From Oceanospirillaceae bacterium (GTDB lineage: Bacteria; Pseudomonadota; Gammaproteobacteria; Pseudomonadales; Oceanobacteraceae): a DNA stretch of 64,000 nt. The notes under the pieces were generated by a model. That model worked only from the letters and a program-made list of their open reading frames with translations, had not been told where the DNA came from and made no database searches. Where the stretch lies: assembly GCA_002724925.1 (NCBI GenBank), contig PBQA01000014.1, positions 62,001 through 126,000 of the forward strand, read 5' to 3'. Shown piece by piece: positions 27,625 to 36,617 of the stretch (positions are counted from its first letter, which is position 1; the number at the start of each line of letters is the position of its first letter). The position numbers were made by a program, and so were the translations under genes.

Positions 27625-28637
27625 GAGTTGCCGTTATAAATGATACTCGTCCGACCCACCATTTTGGTTGCATGCTGGTTATGGAAAACCTCCTTCGCTT
27701 ATTGAGTGAACAAGGGGTGGAAGTGGTCTGGACCTGGCCAGTCAGCGTTGACTGGCGTCGCCATAAAAAACGGATACTGAGTATGCCACCAGTTGACGCC
27801 ATTATTATTAATGGTGAGGGCACAATTCATCATAACGATAGCCGCCGCTTTTCTCAGGCATTGGTTGATATGGTGGACTTCGCTGCGGAAACATTAAAAA
27901 AGCCCTGTTATCTGCTCAATGCCACTTTGCATAAAAATTCCGCTGCTGCCTATCAGAGCCTGGGAAGAGCACGCGCCATTTATGTGCGTGATCGCGGTAG
28001 CCTGAAAGAATTGCAGGAATTCGGGGGACTGACTGGTGCCTATGTTCCGGATCTGACATTTGCATCAAATGCTTCGCATAGCAGCAATCAAAGCAACTCT
28101 GATCGAACCCTGGTGGTTGATAGTGCTGTTAAGGAGGATAGCCGTTTTCTTGAGGCCTATGCCAATGAGAACGGCTTTGATTTTCGCTCTATGGTCGTTG
28201 CCCGTCCATCTAATGCCCGTTTTCTTCGCAGTCCAAGACCTTGGGTAAAAAATGTCATTAAGTGGCTGAAATCGGACAGGAAACTGGCAACGGATGCAGG
28301 AAGTTATATTCGTTATCTTAAGGGCTACGGAATGGTTATTACCGGTCGCTATCATACGGTGACCATGTGCCTGAAAAACAGAATTCCCTTTGTCGCGCTG
28401 GAGTCCAACACACCGAAGGTCAGATATCTGCTTACTGATGTTCTTGGTGAAGCAGGCCGGTCGTTGACAGTAAGTAGCTTGACATCTGCTATTCCGGAAT
28501 GCCTGGAAAGTTTCAGTGAAAAGGAACTTGAGGCTATTGCTCTATTTACCGCGGATGCGGAAATTGCAATACAGTCGATGATTGCAGATATCTGCAAGGA
28601 CATCCGTCGTGGTGCAGAAGGACGATACGAATACTGA
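27621..28637 (+). CDS. polysaccharide pyruvyl transferase family protein
   Basis: 338 residues with the CsaB/WcaK-type GT-B-like fold. The N-terminus is AVINDTRPTHHFGCMLVMENL. VDAIIINGEGTIHH is the usual 'G-x-G-S/T-H' motif, and YIRYLKGYGMVITGRYHTV with FVALESNTPKVRYLL is the C-terminal substrate and PEP region. Such enzymes move pyruvate from PEP to a sugar, making a ketal on a surface glycan. Some family members act on other acceptors, so the substrate is open. It overlaps the gene before by 4 bases and ends 1 base before the gene after. Confidence 0.85.
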   Translation: MRVAVINDTRPTHHFGCMLVMENLLRLLSEQGVEVVWTWPVSVDWRRHKKRILSMPPVDAIIINGEGTIHHNDSRRFSQALVDMVDFAAETLKKPCYLLNATLHKNSAAAYQSLGRARAIYVRDRGSLKELQEFGGLTGAYVPDLTFASNASHSSNQSNSDRTLVVDSAVKEDSRFLEAYANENGFDFRSMVVARPSNARFLRSPRPWVKNVIKWLKSDRKLATDAGSYIRYLKGYGMVITGRYHTVTMCLKNRIPFVALESNTPKVRYLLTDVLGEAGRSLTVSSLTSAIPECLESFSEKELEAIALFTADAEIAIQSMIADICKDIRRGAEGRYEY

Positions 28638-28638
28638 T

Positions 28639-29643
28639 ATGAAAAGAAACTGGCTCAGGACGGCCAGGGCAATCGCCCGAGTTCATAGTATCTGTAATGA
28701 AAATTCGATCAATCCGCGCATACTGCTGGATGTACTCGGTGAAGCATCGGGTCAGTTACGAATTACAACTCTTAATCTTGAGTATGCCGAATTAGGTGGA
28801 GTGAATAATCAGGGCATGTTTCTCCATTATGGTGATTCAGGTCGTACACCGCTTGCTCTTTCTAAAATACAGGCACCGGAGTTAGCAGAGAGAGAATTCC
28901 GCTTTATCCGCTGGTCACATGATCAGGGTGAAAAGTTGACGGCAGCGCCAGTGTATTACCGCCAGCTCAGCAGCGATCTGGCCGTTACCAGCAGTACATT
29001 TCTGAAACAGCCTTCTCGATACCTGCCGTCCGTTATTCATGCACTACATTGGCGCCTTATGCAGGTGGACGATTATGAGCATGCTTTAGGGGATAGGCGT
29101 ACTTTACGGGCTCAGGTTCGTCCCGATACGAATATACGCAAAGTACTTCATCATCTTGTCAGTGAAGAACATGCCGGAAAAGCGCTGGCGTTTATAGAAG
29201 GTTTTCTCGAAGAACGAAGAGGGGTGTTGGGGCAGCGTATTCGTGAGCGAATTACGTTGGTTGCGCGTACAGTGATGCGTAACTGGGAGGCGTTGTTTGA
29301 GCGTGAGGTAGGTCTGGTCCATGGTGATTTTAAACGCCAGAATATTCTTTCTGTATCGGATTTTGATTATCGCCTGATTGACCTTCAGTACTATCTGGTA
29401 GGCATCCGTAGCTGGGATCTGGCTTTTTACTACTCCAAATACGACGAAGGGTTTACCTACGCCCTGATGGATTATCGTGGCGCAAACCGCATTCTGCGTA
29501 CGTCAGATGAATCTCTGTTTGTGTTCCTGTACCTCATAGCCTCTTCACTGAAAATTAAGCCAAAACATCGCGAGCAGGTAATGATAAGAAAGCTTCTTCC
29601 TGCACTCAGCTACTTTGAACACCAGGGAACCTATGCAGCCTGA
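28639..29643 (+). CDS. aminoglycoside phosphotransferase-fold kinase
   Basis: 334 residues from ATG 28639; the track's TTG at 28582 lies inside the previous gene. The catalytic loop VHGDFKRQNIL (Asp as base, Asn for Mg) and the metal motif YRLIDLQYYLVGIRSWDLAFYY mark the APH/choline-kinase fold. The glycine-rich loop is less clear. In a glycan operon such kinases phosphorylate sugars, Kdo, heptose or choline-like alcohols rather than antibiotics. The real acceptor is unknown. Tight coupling on both sides ties it to the pyruvyl transferase and the glycosyltransferase. Confidence 0.83.
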   Translation: MKRNWLRTARAIARVHSICNENSINPRILLDVLGEASGQLRITTLNLEYAELGGVNNQGMFLHYGDSGRTPLALSKIQAPELAEREFRFIRWSHDQGEKLTAAPVYYRQLSSDLAVTSSTFLKQPSRYLPSVIHALHWRLMQVDDYEHALGDRRTLRAQVRPDTNIRKVLHHLVSEEHAGKALAFIEGFLEERRGVLGQRIRERITLVARTVMRNWEALFEREVGLVHGDFKRQNILSVSDFDYRLIDLQYYLVGIRSWDLAFYYSKYDEGFTYALMDYRGANRILRTSDESLFVFLYLIASSLKIKPKHREQVMIRKLLPALSYFEHQGTYAA

Positions 29644-30718
29644 GAAACAACGTCGTATCGGAATTATGGTGACAAGCCTGATGGGCGCCGGTACCGAAAA
29701 AACCATACTTACACTGGCAGAAGCTCTGGTCAGGGAAGGCGCTCTGGTCGACCTCTACGTCCTGCGCGATCATCGCGATTACACCCCTCAGGCGGGGGTG
29801 AACTGTATCTGGCTGAAAACGTCGTCAAATCGCGAGGCCAGAATCCGCCTGAAGCAGAGCATTTCTGAGAAGGGTAAGGATTACTACGATCTGTTTGTTA
29901 TCAGTAATGCTAAATACTACCCGGTGGTGCCGGTCACGAATAAGGTCTGCTCTGTACACATAACGCCGACAGCGTGGATTACCGATGGTCCTCGCTGGAA
30001 GTTCTGGAGTCGCGCGAGAAAAATCCGCAATCTCCGCAAGAAGTTTGCCGCGCGCCCTGTGATTGCTCTGTCAGGGGGCATCAGAAATGATCTGGTTAAT
30101 AATCTGAAAGTGCTTCCTGAAAATGTGAGGCAGATTGTTAACCCTTTCGACCTTAAGGCGATACGAACAGCTGCCGAGTCTGATGGCAACCTGCCGGAAG
30201 GCCGTTATATTGTATCCATCGCCTCTCTGAATGTTCGAAAGCGCCATGCAGATACAATTCGGGCACTGGGGTGTATGCAGAACACAGAGGTTTCACTGGT
30301 ATTAGTGGGCCGGGGGGAAGATGAGAATAATCTTAGGGCATTAGTCAATGAAATGGGCCTGCAGGAGCGAGTGATTTTTTGGGGCTGGGATGGGAATCCA
30401 TATCGTCTGCTTAAAAATGCAGCGCTTTCAGTTCTTGCTTCTGAGGCTGAGGGTTCTCCGCGAGCTTTGATTGAGTCTCTTCTTGTCGGTACTCCAGCCG
30501 TCGCGACAGATTGTCCATCAGGACCTTCTGAAATACTGATTGATGAACTGGCGCCGTTTTTGGTGCCAGTGGGGGACGTGAGTGCTCTGGCGACCGCGAT
30601 GGATCGAGCGCTGTGTGAGTATCCGAAAATTCCCGCCTGGATTGAAAAGCGCTTCGATTCTGCTGAGGTCGCCAAATACTACCTGGCGTTATCTGAAGAG
30701 GGTGTATCCAAACGGTAA
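29633..30718 (+). CDS. glycosyltransferase, GT-B fold, family 4-like
   Basis: 361 residues from ATG 29633, overlapping the kinase gene by 11 bases. N-terminal IMVTSLMGAGTEKTILTLAEAL is the typical acceptor-side start with a Gly-rich turn. YIVSIASLNVRKRHADTIRA and ALSVLASEAEGSPRALIESL, followed by PAVATDCPSGPSEIL, are the family 4 nucleotide-sugar motifs (ExxGxxxxxE variant EAEGSPRALIE). It should add a sugar to a lipid-linked or LPS core acceptor on the cytoplasmic face. The donor sugar is unknown. Its 3' end overlaps the convergent ligase gene by 40 bases. Confidence 0.88.
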   Translation: MQPEKQRRIGIMVTSLMGAGTEKTILTLAEALVREGALVDLYVLRDHRDYTPQAGVNCIWLKTSSNREARIRLKQSISEKGKDYYDLFVISNAKYYPVVPVTNKVCSVHITPTAWITDGPRWKFWSRARKIRNLRKKFAARPVIALSGGIRNDLVNNLKVLPENVRQIVNPFDLKAIRTAAESDGNLPEGRYIVSIASLNVRKRHADTIRALGCMQNTEVSLVLVGRGEDENNLRALVNEMGLQERVIFWGWDGNPYRLLKNAALSVLASEAEGSPRALIESLLVGTPAVATDCPSGPSEILIDELAPFLVPVGDVSALATAMDRALCEYPKIPAWIEKRFDSAEVAKYYLALSEEGVSKR

Positions 30719-31950
30719 GCTGAGAATTGCAGAAGCAGGAAGATGACTGACAACATAAGTGTGAGTGAGGTCGCCCGAATTGACGGAGTGTTAGTCAGTC
30801 CGTTGAGTAAATAGACAGTCGACACCGCAAGCACAGACTGTGCGACGATATTCCTCTTATTTCTAAGGGCCCATGCTAGTGGGTATACGGTAAATGCCAT
30901 AAATAGTAGCCCGAGCGGGATGCCCATCCAGGTCATAGCGTTTATAAAATCATTATGAAGGTGGATGAAGCTGGTTGCTCGTGGGTGCATGTAGTCCTTT
31001 AACTCTAGGTTCTTTGCTTTAAAATGATCATTCTGCTGTCCGATACCAACCCCGCTGATGGGGTGTTCAATAATCAGGTCTTTGGCTCCCCTCCACATTT
31101 CAAATCTCAATCCCATTGAACTGCTTTTTACGTTGGAGGATATATTTGAAAGACCGTCACTCAGTCTGGAAAACATAGAGGACTGCATTACTGCAAATGT
31201 GGTAACCGAACTGAGTAAGATGACTATTACTACGGTTTTAATCCAGCCTATATACTTCAGGCCTACTAGAGTAATGGTAAACAGGGAAACAACCAGTATT
31301 GAAAGCAGTGGTCCGCGACTGCCACTCAGAATAATTGCCCATATTCCCAAAACACTTGCGAGAAGACTGACAACAAGCAGGATTGGATGCCTGAGGGGCT
31401 TCATAGTCATCATAGACATAATTACGGTCGCACTTAATATAGCCAGATTGGTTCCGTAAATTATCTGAAGTGAAATATTGCCACTGGTTCGGTAGCTCGG
31501 TGAACTGTGTGCATACTGGTCAATAACTCCGGGAATTGCCATGCATGCAACCGAAACTGGTAAAGCCCAGCGAAATAATTGAAAGGTAAGCTTGTCTACA
31601 GTAGCAACAGGCAGAATCAGGGCAAAGCATATCGCAGGGGTCACGAAGTCTTTTCTGAATCGATCTGACATTAAAGTTTCAGATAGAGATGTTTCCACCA
31701 GAACTATCGAGGCAGATAAGAGCAGAAGAATACTCAAGATTATGCGGGGATCTTTCAGGTCAAATTTTACCGGTAGATTATTTTTCGCGGTAAAACACTG
31801 CACCCCAACACGTAGCCAGGTAACCAGCGCAACGAGTGCAGACAGGTGGAGTAGAGTCTTGGTGATCTGGTAGTTCAAACCATAGGCAATAAGACCTGCC
31901 AGCATCAGATACGAAATCAGCCTGCCACTTGAAGTGAAAGTGTGGTTCAT
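30679..31950 (-). CDS. O-antigen ligase / polymerase family membrane protein
   Basis: 423 residues with about ten hydrophobic segments. The periplasmic loop of the Wzy_C/WaaL family is recognisable: SGSRGPLLSIL in the middle, then HPISGVGIGQQNDHF and FIHLHNDFINAMTWMGIPL, which carry the conserved His and Gly residues. It could be WaaL (joins O-antigen to lipid A core), Wzy (polymerises repeats) or a PglL-type ligase; sequence alone does not separate these. It is the last gene of the minus polysaccharide operon, overlapping its upstream gene by 4 bases. Confidence 0.85.
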   Translation of the reverse strand: MNHTFTSSGRLISYLMLAGLIAYGLNYQITKTLLHLSALVALVTWLRVGVQCFTAKNNLPVKFDLKDPRIILSILLLLSASIVLVETSLSETLMSDRFRKDFVTPAICFALILPVATVDKLTFQLFRWALPVSVACMAIPGVIDQYAHSSPSYRTSGNISLQIIYGTNLAILSATVIMSMMTMKPLRHPILLVVSLLASVLGIWAIILSGSRGPLLSILVVSLFTITLVGLKYIGWIKTVVIVILLSSVTTFAVMQSSMFSRLSDGLSNISSNVKSSSMGLRFEMWRGAKDLIIEHPISGVGIGQQNDHFKAKNLELKDYMHPRATSFIHLHNDFINAMTWMGIPLGLLFMAFTVYPLAWALRNKRNIVAQSVLAVSTVYLLNGLTNTPSIRATSLTLMLSVIFLLLQFSAYRLDTPSSDNAR

Positions 31951-32936
31951 ACAATTCTTACCTCAATTCCAATTTTATCCATTAGTTCTGTCAGGCTATT
32001 TGTTTTTTCTGCGAGACATACGACCTTAAGCTGTGGGCGCAGCCAGCGAGCTGTCAGCAGAGCACTGGATATATCGCCGATAACGCAGCATCCCGGTTTT
32101 AATCCGCCCAGGAGTAGCTCGAAAGGAATTTTTGCGTTGACCTCTTTCATCCATCCGGCATTCTCGGTTGTTGCGGACTCTGAGCGTGGGTGGCGCTTGA
32201 TACCGCAGTTTACATGCTGACTCCCTTCCTGTAGCAGTAGTTGCTCAGTCTTTTCCGAACGTACAGATTCGTGAGGAAGGATGATTAATGCATTCAGCTC
32301 TGCTATTTCTGATAGCGTGTCAGAATAATCAGCGCCCAGTGAGGCGAAAGCTGGATGTGAGAGTAGATCCGGGATCTGCCGGACCTCTTTTTTCCGGAGC
32401 TGGGGCACTGCGTGTTCCGGAAATGCAAGGTGAGCCATCTGGATCCAGTCAGATGCACCGATTGTCTCAGGTTGTTTCCACCAGAATCCATAGGTAAGCT
32501 TTTTGAGAAGATTGTCTATGATCCCATCACTCAACCAGCCGGTCTTTCTGCCAATGTAAGAGTAGGTGCCGTCGTCAATGTAGTGACCTTTCACTGTGGA
32601 TGGCAGATGGGCCATAAGCCATTGAAACTCTATACGGCGGTCATTTCCGGTATACAGATCTGTTACGTCCAGACTCATGGCCTGCTGGGTAAGTTGCTCC
32701 AGAATGTTTTTGCGCTGCTTCTTGGCGTCGAGACTTTTAGCTTGAAAGGTAGCCAGGCGAATTTCTTTGAAAGGCGAGCCACTCCATGACAGGACTCTCT
32801 TAATAAATTCCGAGCTTTCATGAGGTTGATCAATCAGCCATAGGTCGCTGATATCCTCTTTGGGTAGTTCAAGAGCAATCATACTGGCAATCACAATATT
32901 AAATGGGGTAGACGCCAGAAAAAGGTGATGGGCCAT
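31947..32936 (-). CDS. putative sialyltransferase-like glycosyltransferase (GT52/polysialyltransferase-like)
   Basis: 329 soluble residues. The start MAHHLFLASTPFNIVIASMI and the middle SLDVTDLYTGNDRRIEFQWLM followed by GHYIDDGTYSY resemble bacterial GT52 and POLYST sialyltransferases. The same holds for IKRHPRSES and GDISSALLTARWL near the C-terminus, where His-Pro and Ser-Ser contact the CMP-sugar. Family level only; the donor need not be sialic acid, since no neuA/neuB genes are in the window. No good ribosome-binding site precedes the ATG, and the gap to the upstream gene is 11 bases. Confidence 0.6.
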   Translation of the reverse strand: MAHHLFLASTPFNIVIASMIALELPKEDISDLWLIDQPHESSEFIKRVLSWSGSPFKEIRLATFQAKSLDAKKQRKNILEQLTQQAMSLDVTDLYTGNDRRIEFQWLMAHLPSTVKGHYIDDGTYSYIGRKTGWLSDGIIDNLLKKLTYGFWWKQPETIGASDWIQMAHLAFPEHAVPQLRKKEVRQIPDLLSHPAFASLGADYSDTLSEIAELNALIILPHESVRSEKTEQLLLQEGSQHVNCGIKRHPRSESATTENAGWMKEVNAKIPFELLLGGLKPGCCVIGDISSALLTARWLRPQLKVVCLAEKTNSLTELMDKIGIEVRIV

Positions 32937-32947
32937 GATCAGTGATA

Positions 32948-34075
32948 TCAGCGTATGAATGAAAGAATACGGGAAGCCATTGAGTCCAGATGGTGGTCGT
33001 CAGGGTTCTGCCAACTTCCCGGTACAATGTGCTCATCTCTTATATGTGTCAGAAAAGCATTACGTAGGGCCTGATCAGGCTGCCAGTCTGCTACGTTTCT
33101 GAGGGCATTTTCGAGCCCCTGCTGCCCTTTTGCTTTGAGTGTCAGACCTTCAATTCCATAGAATGCCTGACCGAGAATGATAAGTTTTTTGTTCATCAGG
33201 ATAGCCTCCATCCCGACTGAAGAGTTTATGGTACACACGGCATCTGCATGACCGATCAATACTGGCGTTGGAGTATCGGTTTCAATATGCAGTTTTCCTT
33301 TGCGTGAATTGATTTTTTCAATCAGGTCACTGTAATCCTGCTCACAGGCTGGGTGAGGCTTAAAAACAACGTGTGGCATCTTATCCCCGAGTGTTTTTTC
33401 GGCTTGTTCAAAGTGCTTCACCATATCAAACATGTTTTTAAGCCAAGGGGAGAACAGTACAATCTGGCTATCTGTATTCACTTGAAAGGGAACGAATATA
33501 TATGAGTCCGGAAGTTTATCCGGGCGTGAAACTGGACAGGGTGTAACCGAAAATTCCTTGCAGTGTGTCTTGTAGTAGGCTGGTTCACGCGGTACGGAGT
33601 TTAGATAATTGATGCCTTGAGGATCCAGCGTGGTGGTCCCAGGGAAGAGTCCGCGTTCAATATACATGGTGGGTATGCCAAGGTCCCGGGCAGCTATGAC
33701 AGCAATCCGCTGACGGAACTTCAGGCCATTCCAGATCACAAGGTGAGAAAATTGCCGACTCTTAAGCGTGTGATAATAGATGCTGTATAGAGCCCGTGCT
33801 TCTATTAATTTAAGGGGAAATAAAATATAGAACCGCTTCCCACCTGAAGCGACGGAGGCGGGACTATTCTGTTTGGTATGTAGGAAGTCGATTGCCACCC
33901 GAATTAGTGACGACCCGGGAGCCCGGAATAGCGTGATTAACCATGCGGGTGTCTGCCAGAGATTTTTGTACCACAGTACCGATGTCTCACTAGCACCAGA
34001 GTGCCTCAGGTAGCCACTGAGTTTATTGGCATAATGACGATGGGTTTTTCGCGCGGCAAATATCGCGATCTTCAC
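32948..34075 (-). CDS. capsule/LPS Kdo transferase-like protein (Kps type)
   Basis: 375 residues. The C-terminal half carries the KpsS/KpsC-type signature: HVVFKPHPACEQDYSDLI, then DAVCTINSSVGMEAILMNKK and LIILGQAFYGIEGLT. This fold includes beta-Kdo transferases and related enzymes acting on capsule lipid or LPS core. The N-terminal half (GLKFRQRIAVIAARDLGIP, YIERGLFPGTTTLDPQGIN) fits the acceptor domain. It begins 40 bases after metF on the same strand and leads the minus operon. It may have its own promoter or be read from metF. Confidence 0.78.
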   Translation of the reverse strand: MKIAIFAARKTHRHYANKLSGYLRHSGASETSVLWYKNLWQTPAWLITLFRAPGSSLIRVAIDFLHTKQNSPASVASGGKRFYILFPLKLIEARALYSIYYHTLKSRQFSHLVIWNGLKFRQRIAVIAARDLGIPTMYIERGLFPGTTTLDPQGINYLNSVPREPAYYKTHCKEFSVTPCPVSRPDKLPDSYIFVPFQVNTDSQIVLFSPWLKNMFDMVKHFEQAEKTLGDKMPHVVFKPHPACEQDYSDLIEKINSRKGKLHIETDTPTPVLIGHADAVCTINSSVGMEAILMNKKLIILGQAFYGIEGLTLKAKGQQGLENALRNVADWQPDQALRNAFLTHIRDEHIVPGSWQNPDDHHLDSMASRILSFIR

Positions 34076-34115
34076 AGTGAATGTCCTTTATCTTTGCCGC
34101 GCCATTGTTTTCTGA

Positions 34116-34946
34116 TCAGATCAGATTCCGCCAGACGCGCAGGCTGGCCTCAGATTGGTTCAGGGTATAGAAATGAATACCCGGTGCGCCGCCTTCGAGC
34201 AGGCGATGGCACATTTCAGTGACGACTTCCTCACCAAACTGCTGGATTGATTCTGTATTGTCACCATAGGCTTCCAGCTGTTTACGGATCCAGCGTGGAA
34301 TCTCAGCACCACATGCATCTGAGAAGCGTGCCAGTTTGCTGTAGTTAGTTATTGGCATAATACCGGGAATAATTGGAATATCTACACCCATGTCACGAAC
34401 CCGGTCAACAAAGTAGAAGTAGCTGTCGGCATTGAAGAAGTACTGAGTAATCGCACTGTCCGCACCTGCCTTCACTTTGTTTACAAAGCGTTCGAGGTCG
34501 CTTTCAAAACTGGTCGCCTGTGGGTGCATCTCTGGGTATGCCGCGACTTCTAAGGTGAAGTGGTCACCGGTTTCTTCACGGATGAATTCAACCAGCTCAT
34601 TGGCGAAACGCAGTTCGCTGCTGGCCAGGCCTGCGCCGCTGGGCAGGTCGCCACGCAGAGCAACGATGCGGTCGATGCCCAGGTCTTTGTACTCGTTCAA
34701 CAGTGAGCGCAGATCTTCTTTGCTGTCGCCGACGCATGACAGGTGAGGCGCGGCAGCAATACCACGTTCCTGAATGGCTTTGACGATGGCATAGGTGCGG
34801 TCGCGGGTAGAACCACCGGCACCGTAGGTCACCGAGAAAAACTCTGGATTAAAGGCAGCGAGTTCGTCGCGCACTTTCAGTAGTTTTTCTGTCCCTTCCT
34901 CGGTTTTGGTCGGGAAAAATTCAAAACTTAAGGTCGTCATTTTCAC
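34116..34946 (-). CDS. metF: 5,10-methylenetetrahydrofolate reductase
   Basis: Flavoenzyme that reduces methylene-THF to methyl-THF for methionine synthesis. 276 residues. SFEFFPTKTEEG (catalytic Glu), VTYGAGGSTRDRT and ADSAITQYFFNADSYFYF are diagnostic. It follows ahcY on the same strand after a 213-base spacer containing a long palindromic element, and it completes the SAM-cycle cluster. Confidence 0.96.
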   Translation of the reverse strand: MKMTTLSFEFFPTKTEEGTEKLLKVRDELAAFNPEFFSVTYGAGGSTRDRTYAIVKAIQERGIAAAPHLSCVGDSKEDLRSLLNEYKDLGIDRIVALRGDLPSGAGLASSELRFANELVEFIREETGDHFTLEVAAYPEMHPQATSFESDLERFVNKVKAGADSAITQYFFNADSYFYFVDRVRDMGVDIPIIPGIMPITNYSKLARFSDACGAEIPRWIRKQLEAYGDNTESIQQFGEEVVTEMCHRLLEGGAPGIHFYTLNQSEASLRVWRNLI

Positions 34947-35033
34947 TTCTCTTAATCTGGCAGAGAGAGCCCCTCTCTCACCAATTATTTTGTTCCAAGC
35001 TTACGCGCTGCTCACTTCCTACAAGCTTCCGGG

Positions 35034-35154
35034 GAGCGTTAGCGAAGCAGGCAGAGCAAGGCGAAAAGTGGCGTGAAAACGCAGCTTACTGGGTGTAAGT
35101 GAGTATTTCGCGCCGCTTTTCAACAAAGCTATGCCAATGCAGCTAGCTCCGCTC
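35034..35154. repeat. 121-nt imperfect palindromic element between ahcY and metF
   Basis: The whole spacer folds back on itself. The inner arms 35064-35089 and 35095-35120 share AAAAG, GGCG, GAAA and CTTAC blocks (18 of 26 positions plus two wobbles) around a 5-base loop. The outer parts GAGCG..AGC..GGCA..AGC on the left match the reverse complement of the right side up to 35154. It starts 6 bases after the ahcY stop. No ORF is inside. It could be a dispersed REP/MITE-like repeat or a structured 3' end that sets metF expression. Confidence 0.6.
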
Positions 35155-35159
35155 AAACA

Positions 35160-36542
35160 TCAGTACTTGTACGCTTCTGGCTTGTACGGACCATCTACAT
35201 CGACATCAATGTACTTCGCCTGAGTTGGAGTCAGCTTGGTAATCACACCACCAAAGCCTTCTACCATATCTTTCGCCACTTCTTCGTCGAGTTTCTTTGG
35301 AAGAACTTTAACGTAGATGCTTTCTTTTTTCTCGGCTTCCATCATGTCGGCGAACTTGCGTTCATACAGATAGATCTGCGCCAACACCTGATTAGCGAAT
35401 GAACCATCCATGATACGTGATGGGTGGCCAGTCGCATTACCAAGGTTCACCAGGCGGCCTTCTGACAAAAGCAGCAGGTGATCGTCAGTCGCTTTGTCAC
35501 GATACACCTTATGCACCTGCGGCTTGATCTCGTCCCATTCCCAGTTCTCACGCATGAACGCGGTATCGATTTCGTTATCGAAGTGACCGATGTTACAGAC
35601 GACGGCGCCGCTCTTCAGCTTCTGAAGCATGAACTTGTCGCAGACATTCACGTTACCGGTGGTCGTCACGATCAGATCGGTTTTACCCAGCAGATCGCCG
35701 TCGACAGATTCCAGCGTGCCTTTGTTTTCTCCGTTGATGTACGGAGAAACCACTTCGAAACCATCCATACAGGCCTGCATAGCACAGATAGGATCGATCT
35801 CAGTGACCTTAACAATCATGCCTTCCTGACGCAGAGAAGCGGCAGACCCTTTACCTACATCACCGTAGCCGATGACCAGTGCTTTCTTACCCGACAGCAG
35901 GTGGTCCGTCCCACGCTTGATAGCGTCGTTCAGCGAGTGGCGGCAGCCGTATTTGTTGTCGTTCTTAGATTTGGTCACAGCGTCATTTACGTTGATCGCA
36001 GGGACTTTCAGGGTTCCTTCTTTCATCATTTCCAGCAGGCGGTGTACACCCGTGGTGGTTTCTTCAGAAATACCGTGAATCTTGTTCAGCATCTCTGGAA
36101 AGTCGTTGTGAACCATTTCGGTGAGGTCGCCGCCGTCGTCGAGGATCATGTTGGCATCCCACACCTGATCTGTGTCTTTCTCAGCCAGAATGGTCTGCTT
36201 AATGCACCAGAGGAATTCTTCTTCAGTTTCACCTTTCCAAGCGAAGACAGGGATGCCCGCCGCAGCGATAGCAGCCGCCGCATGATCCTGAGTTGAGAAA
36301 ATATTGCACGAAGACCAGCGTACATCAGCGCCCAGGTCCACCAGAGTCTCAATCAGAACGGCGGTCTGAATGGTCATGTGGATACAACCCATGATTTTTG
36401 CGCCCGCCAGCGGCTTGTCATCGCTGTACTTACGACGCAGTGCCATCAGAGCCGGCATTTCGTCTTCGGCGATTTTAATTTCTTTACGGCCCCAGTCGGC
36501 GAGGCTCATATCTGCAACTTTGTAATCAGTAAACTGGGTCAT
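35160..36542 (-). CDS. ahcY: S-adenosylhomocysteine hydrolase
   Basis: NAD-dependent enzyme that splits SAH into adenosine and homocysteine, keeping methylation going. 460 residues. [17 protein letters not shown] is the NAD loop. [21 protein letters not shown] and the C-terminal [11 protein letters not shown] are family hallmarks. It lies 75 bases after metK in the same transcript. A small hairpin, but not an SAH riboswitch, is in that gap. Confidence 0.97.
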   Translation of the reverse strand: MTQFTDYKVADMSLADWGRKEIKIAEDEMPALMALRRKYSDDKPLAGAKIMGCIHMTIQTAVLIETLVDLGADVRWSSCNIFSTQDHAAAAIAAAGIPVFAWKGETEEEFLWCIKQTILAEKDTDQVWDANMILDDGGDLTEMVHNDFPEMLNKIHGISEETTTGVHRLLEMMKEGTLKVPAINVNDAVTKSKNDNKYGCRHSLNDAIKRGTDHLLSGKKALVIGYGDVGKGSAASLRQEGMIVKVTEIDPICAMQACMDGFEVVSPYINGENKGTLESVDGDLLGKTDLIVTTTGNVNVCDKFMLQKLKSGAVVCNIGHFDNEIDTAFMRENWEWDEIKPQVHKVYRDKATDDHLLLLSEGRLVNLGNATGHPSRIMDGSFANQVLAQIYLYERKFADMMEAEKKESIYVKVLPKKLDEEVAKDMVEGFGGVITKLTPTQAKYIDVDVDGPYKPEAYKY

Positions 36543-36564
36543 CTTTTTGCCCTTTTGCTGTTAC

Positions 36565-36588
36565 GGTCGCCGGGGAATACCAGCGACC
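36565..36588 (-). other. hairpin in metK-ahcY spacer
   Basis: GGTCGC and GCGACC pair around a 12-base loop, 22 bases before the ahcY start on the minus strand. There is no U-run, so it is unlikely to terminate. It may be an RNA-stability or processing hairpin. Confidence 0.4.
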
Positions 36589-36617
36589 TGAAAATAAATT
36601 TGAGATTTAGTGCGCGA

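Noticed and set aside
28582-28638. Upstream TTG start of the APH-fold kinase
   Set aside because: Its first 19 codons are the 3' end of the pyruvyl transferase-like gene in another frame, while ATG 28639 follows that stop by one base.
35478-36296. 272-residue plus-strand ORF
   Set aside because: Shadow of ahcY. Long antisense frames are common opposite genes with this codon usage.
36543-36617. SAH riboswitch ahead of ahcY
   Set aside because: SAH riboswitches precede ahcY in many Proteobacteria, but the 75-base gap only holds one simple hairpin and no SAH-aptamer core. A protein repressor with its own operator fits better.
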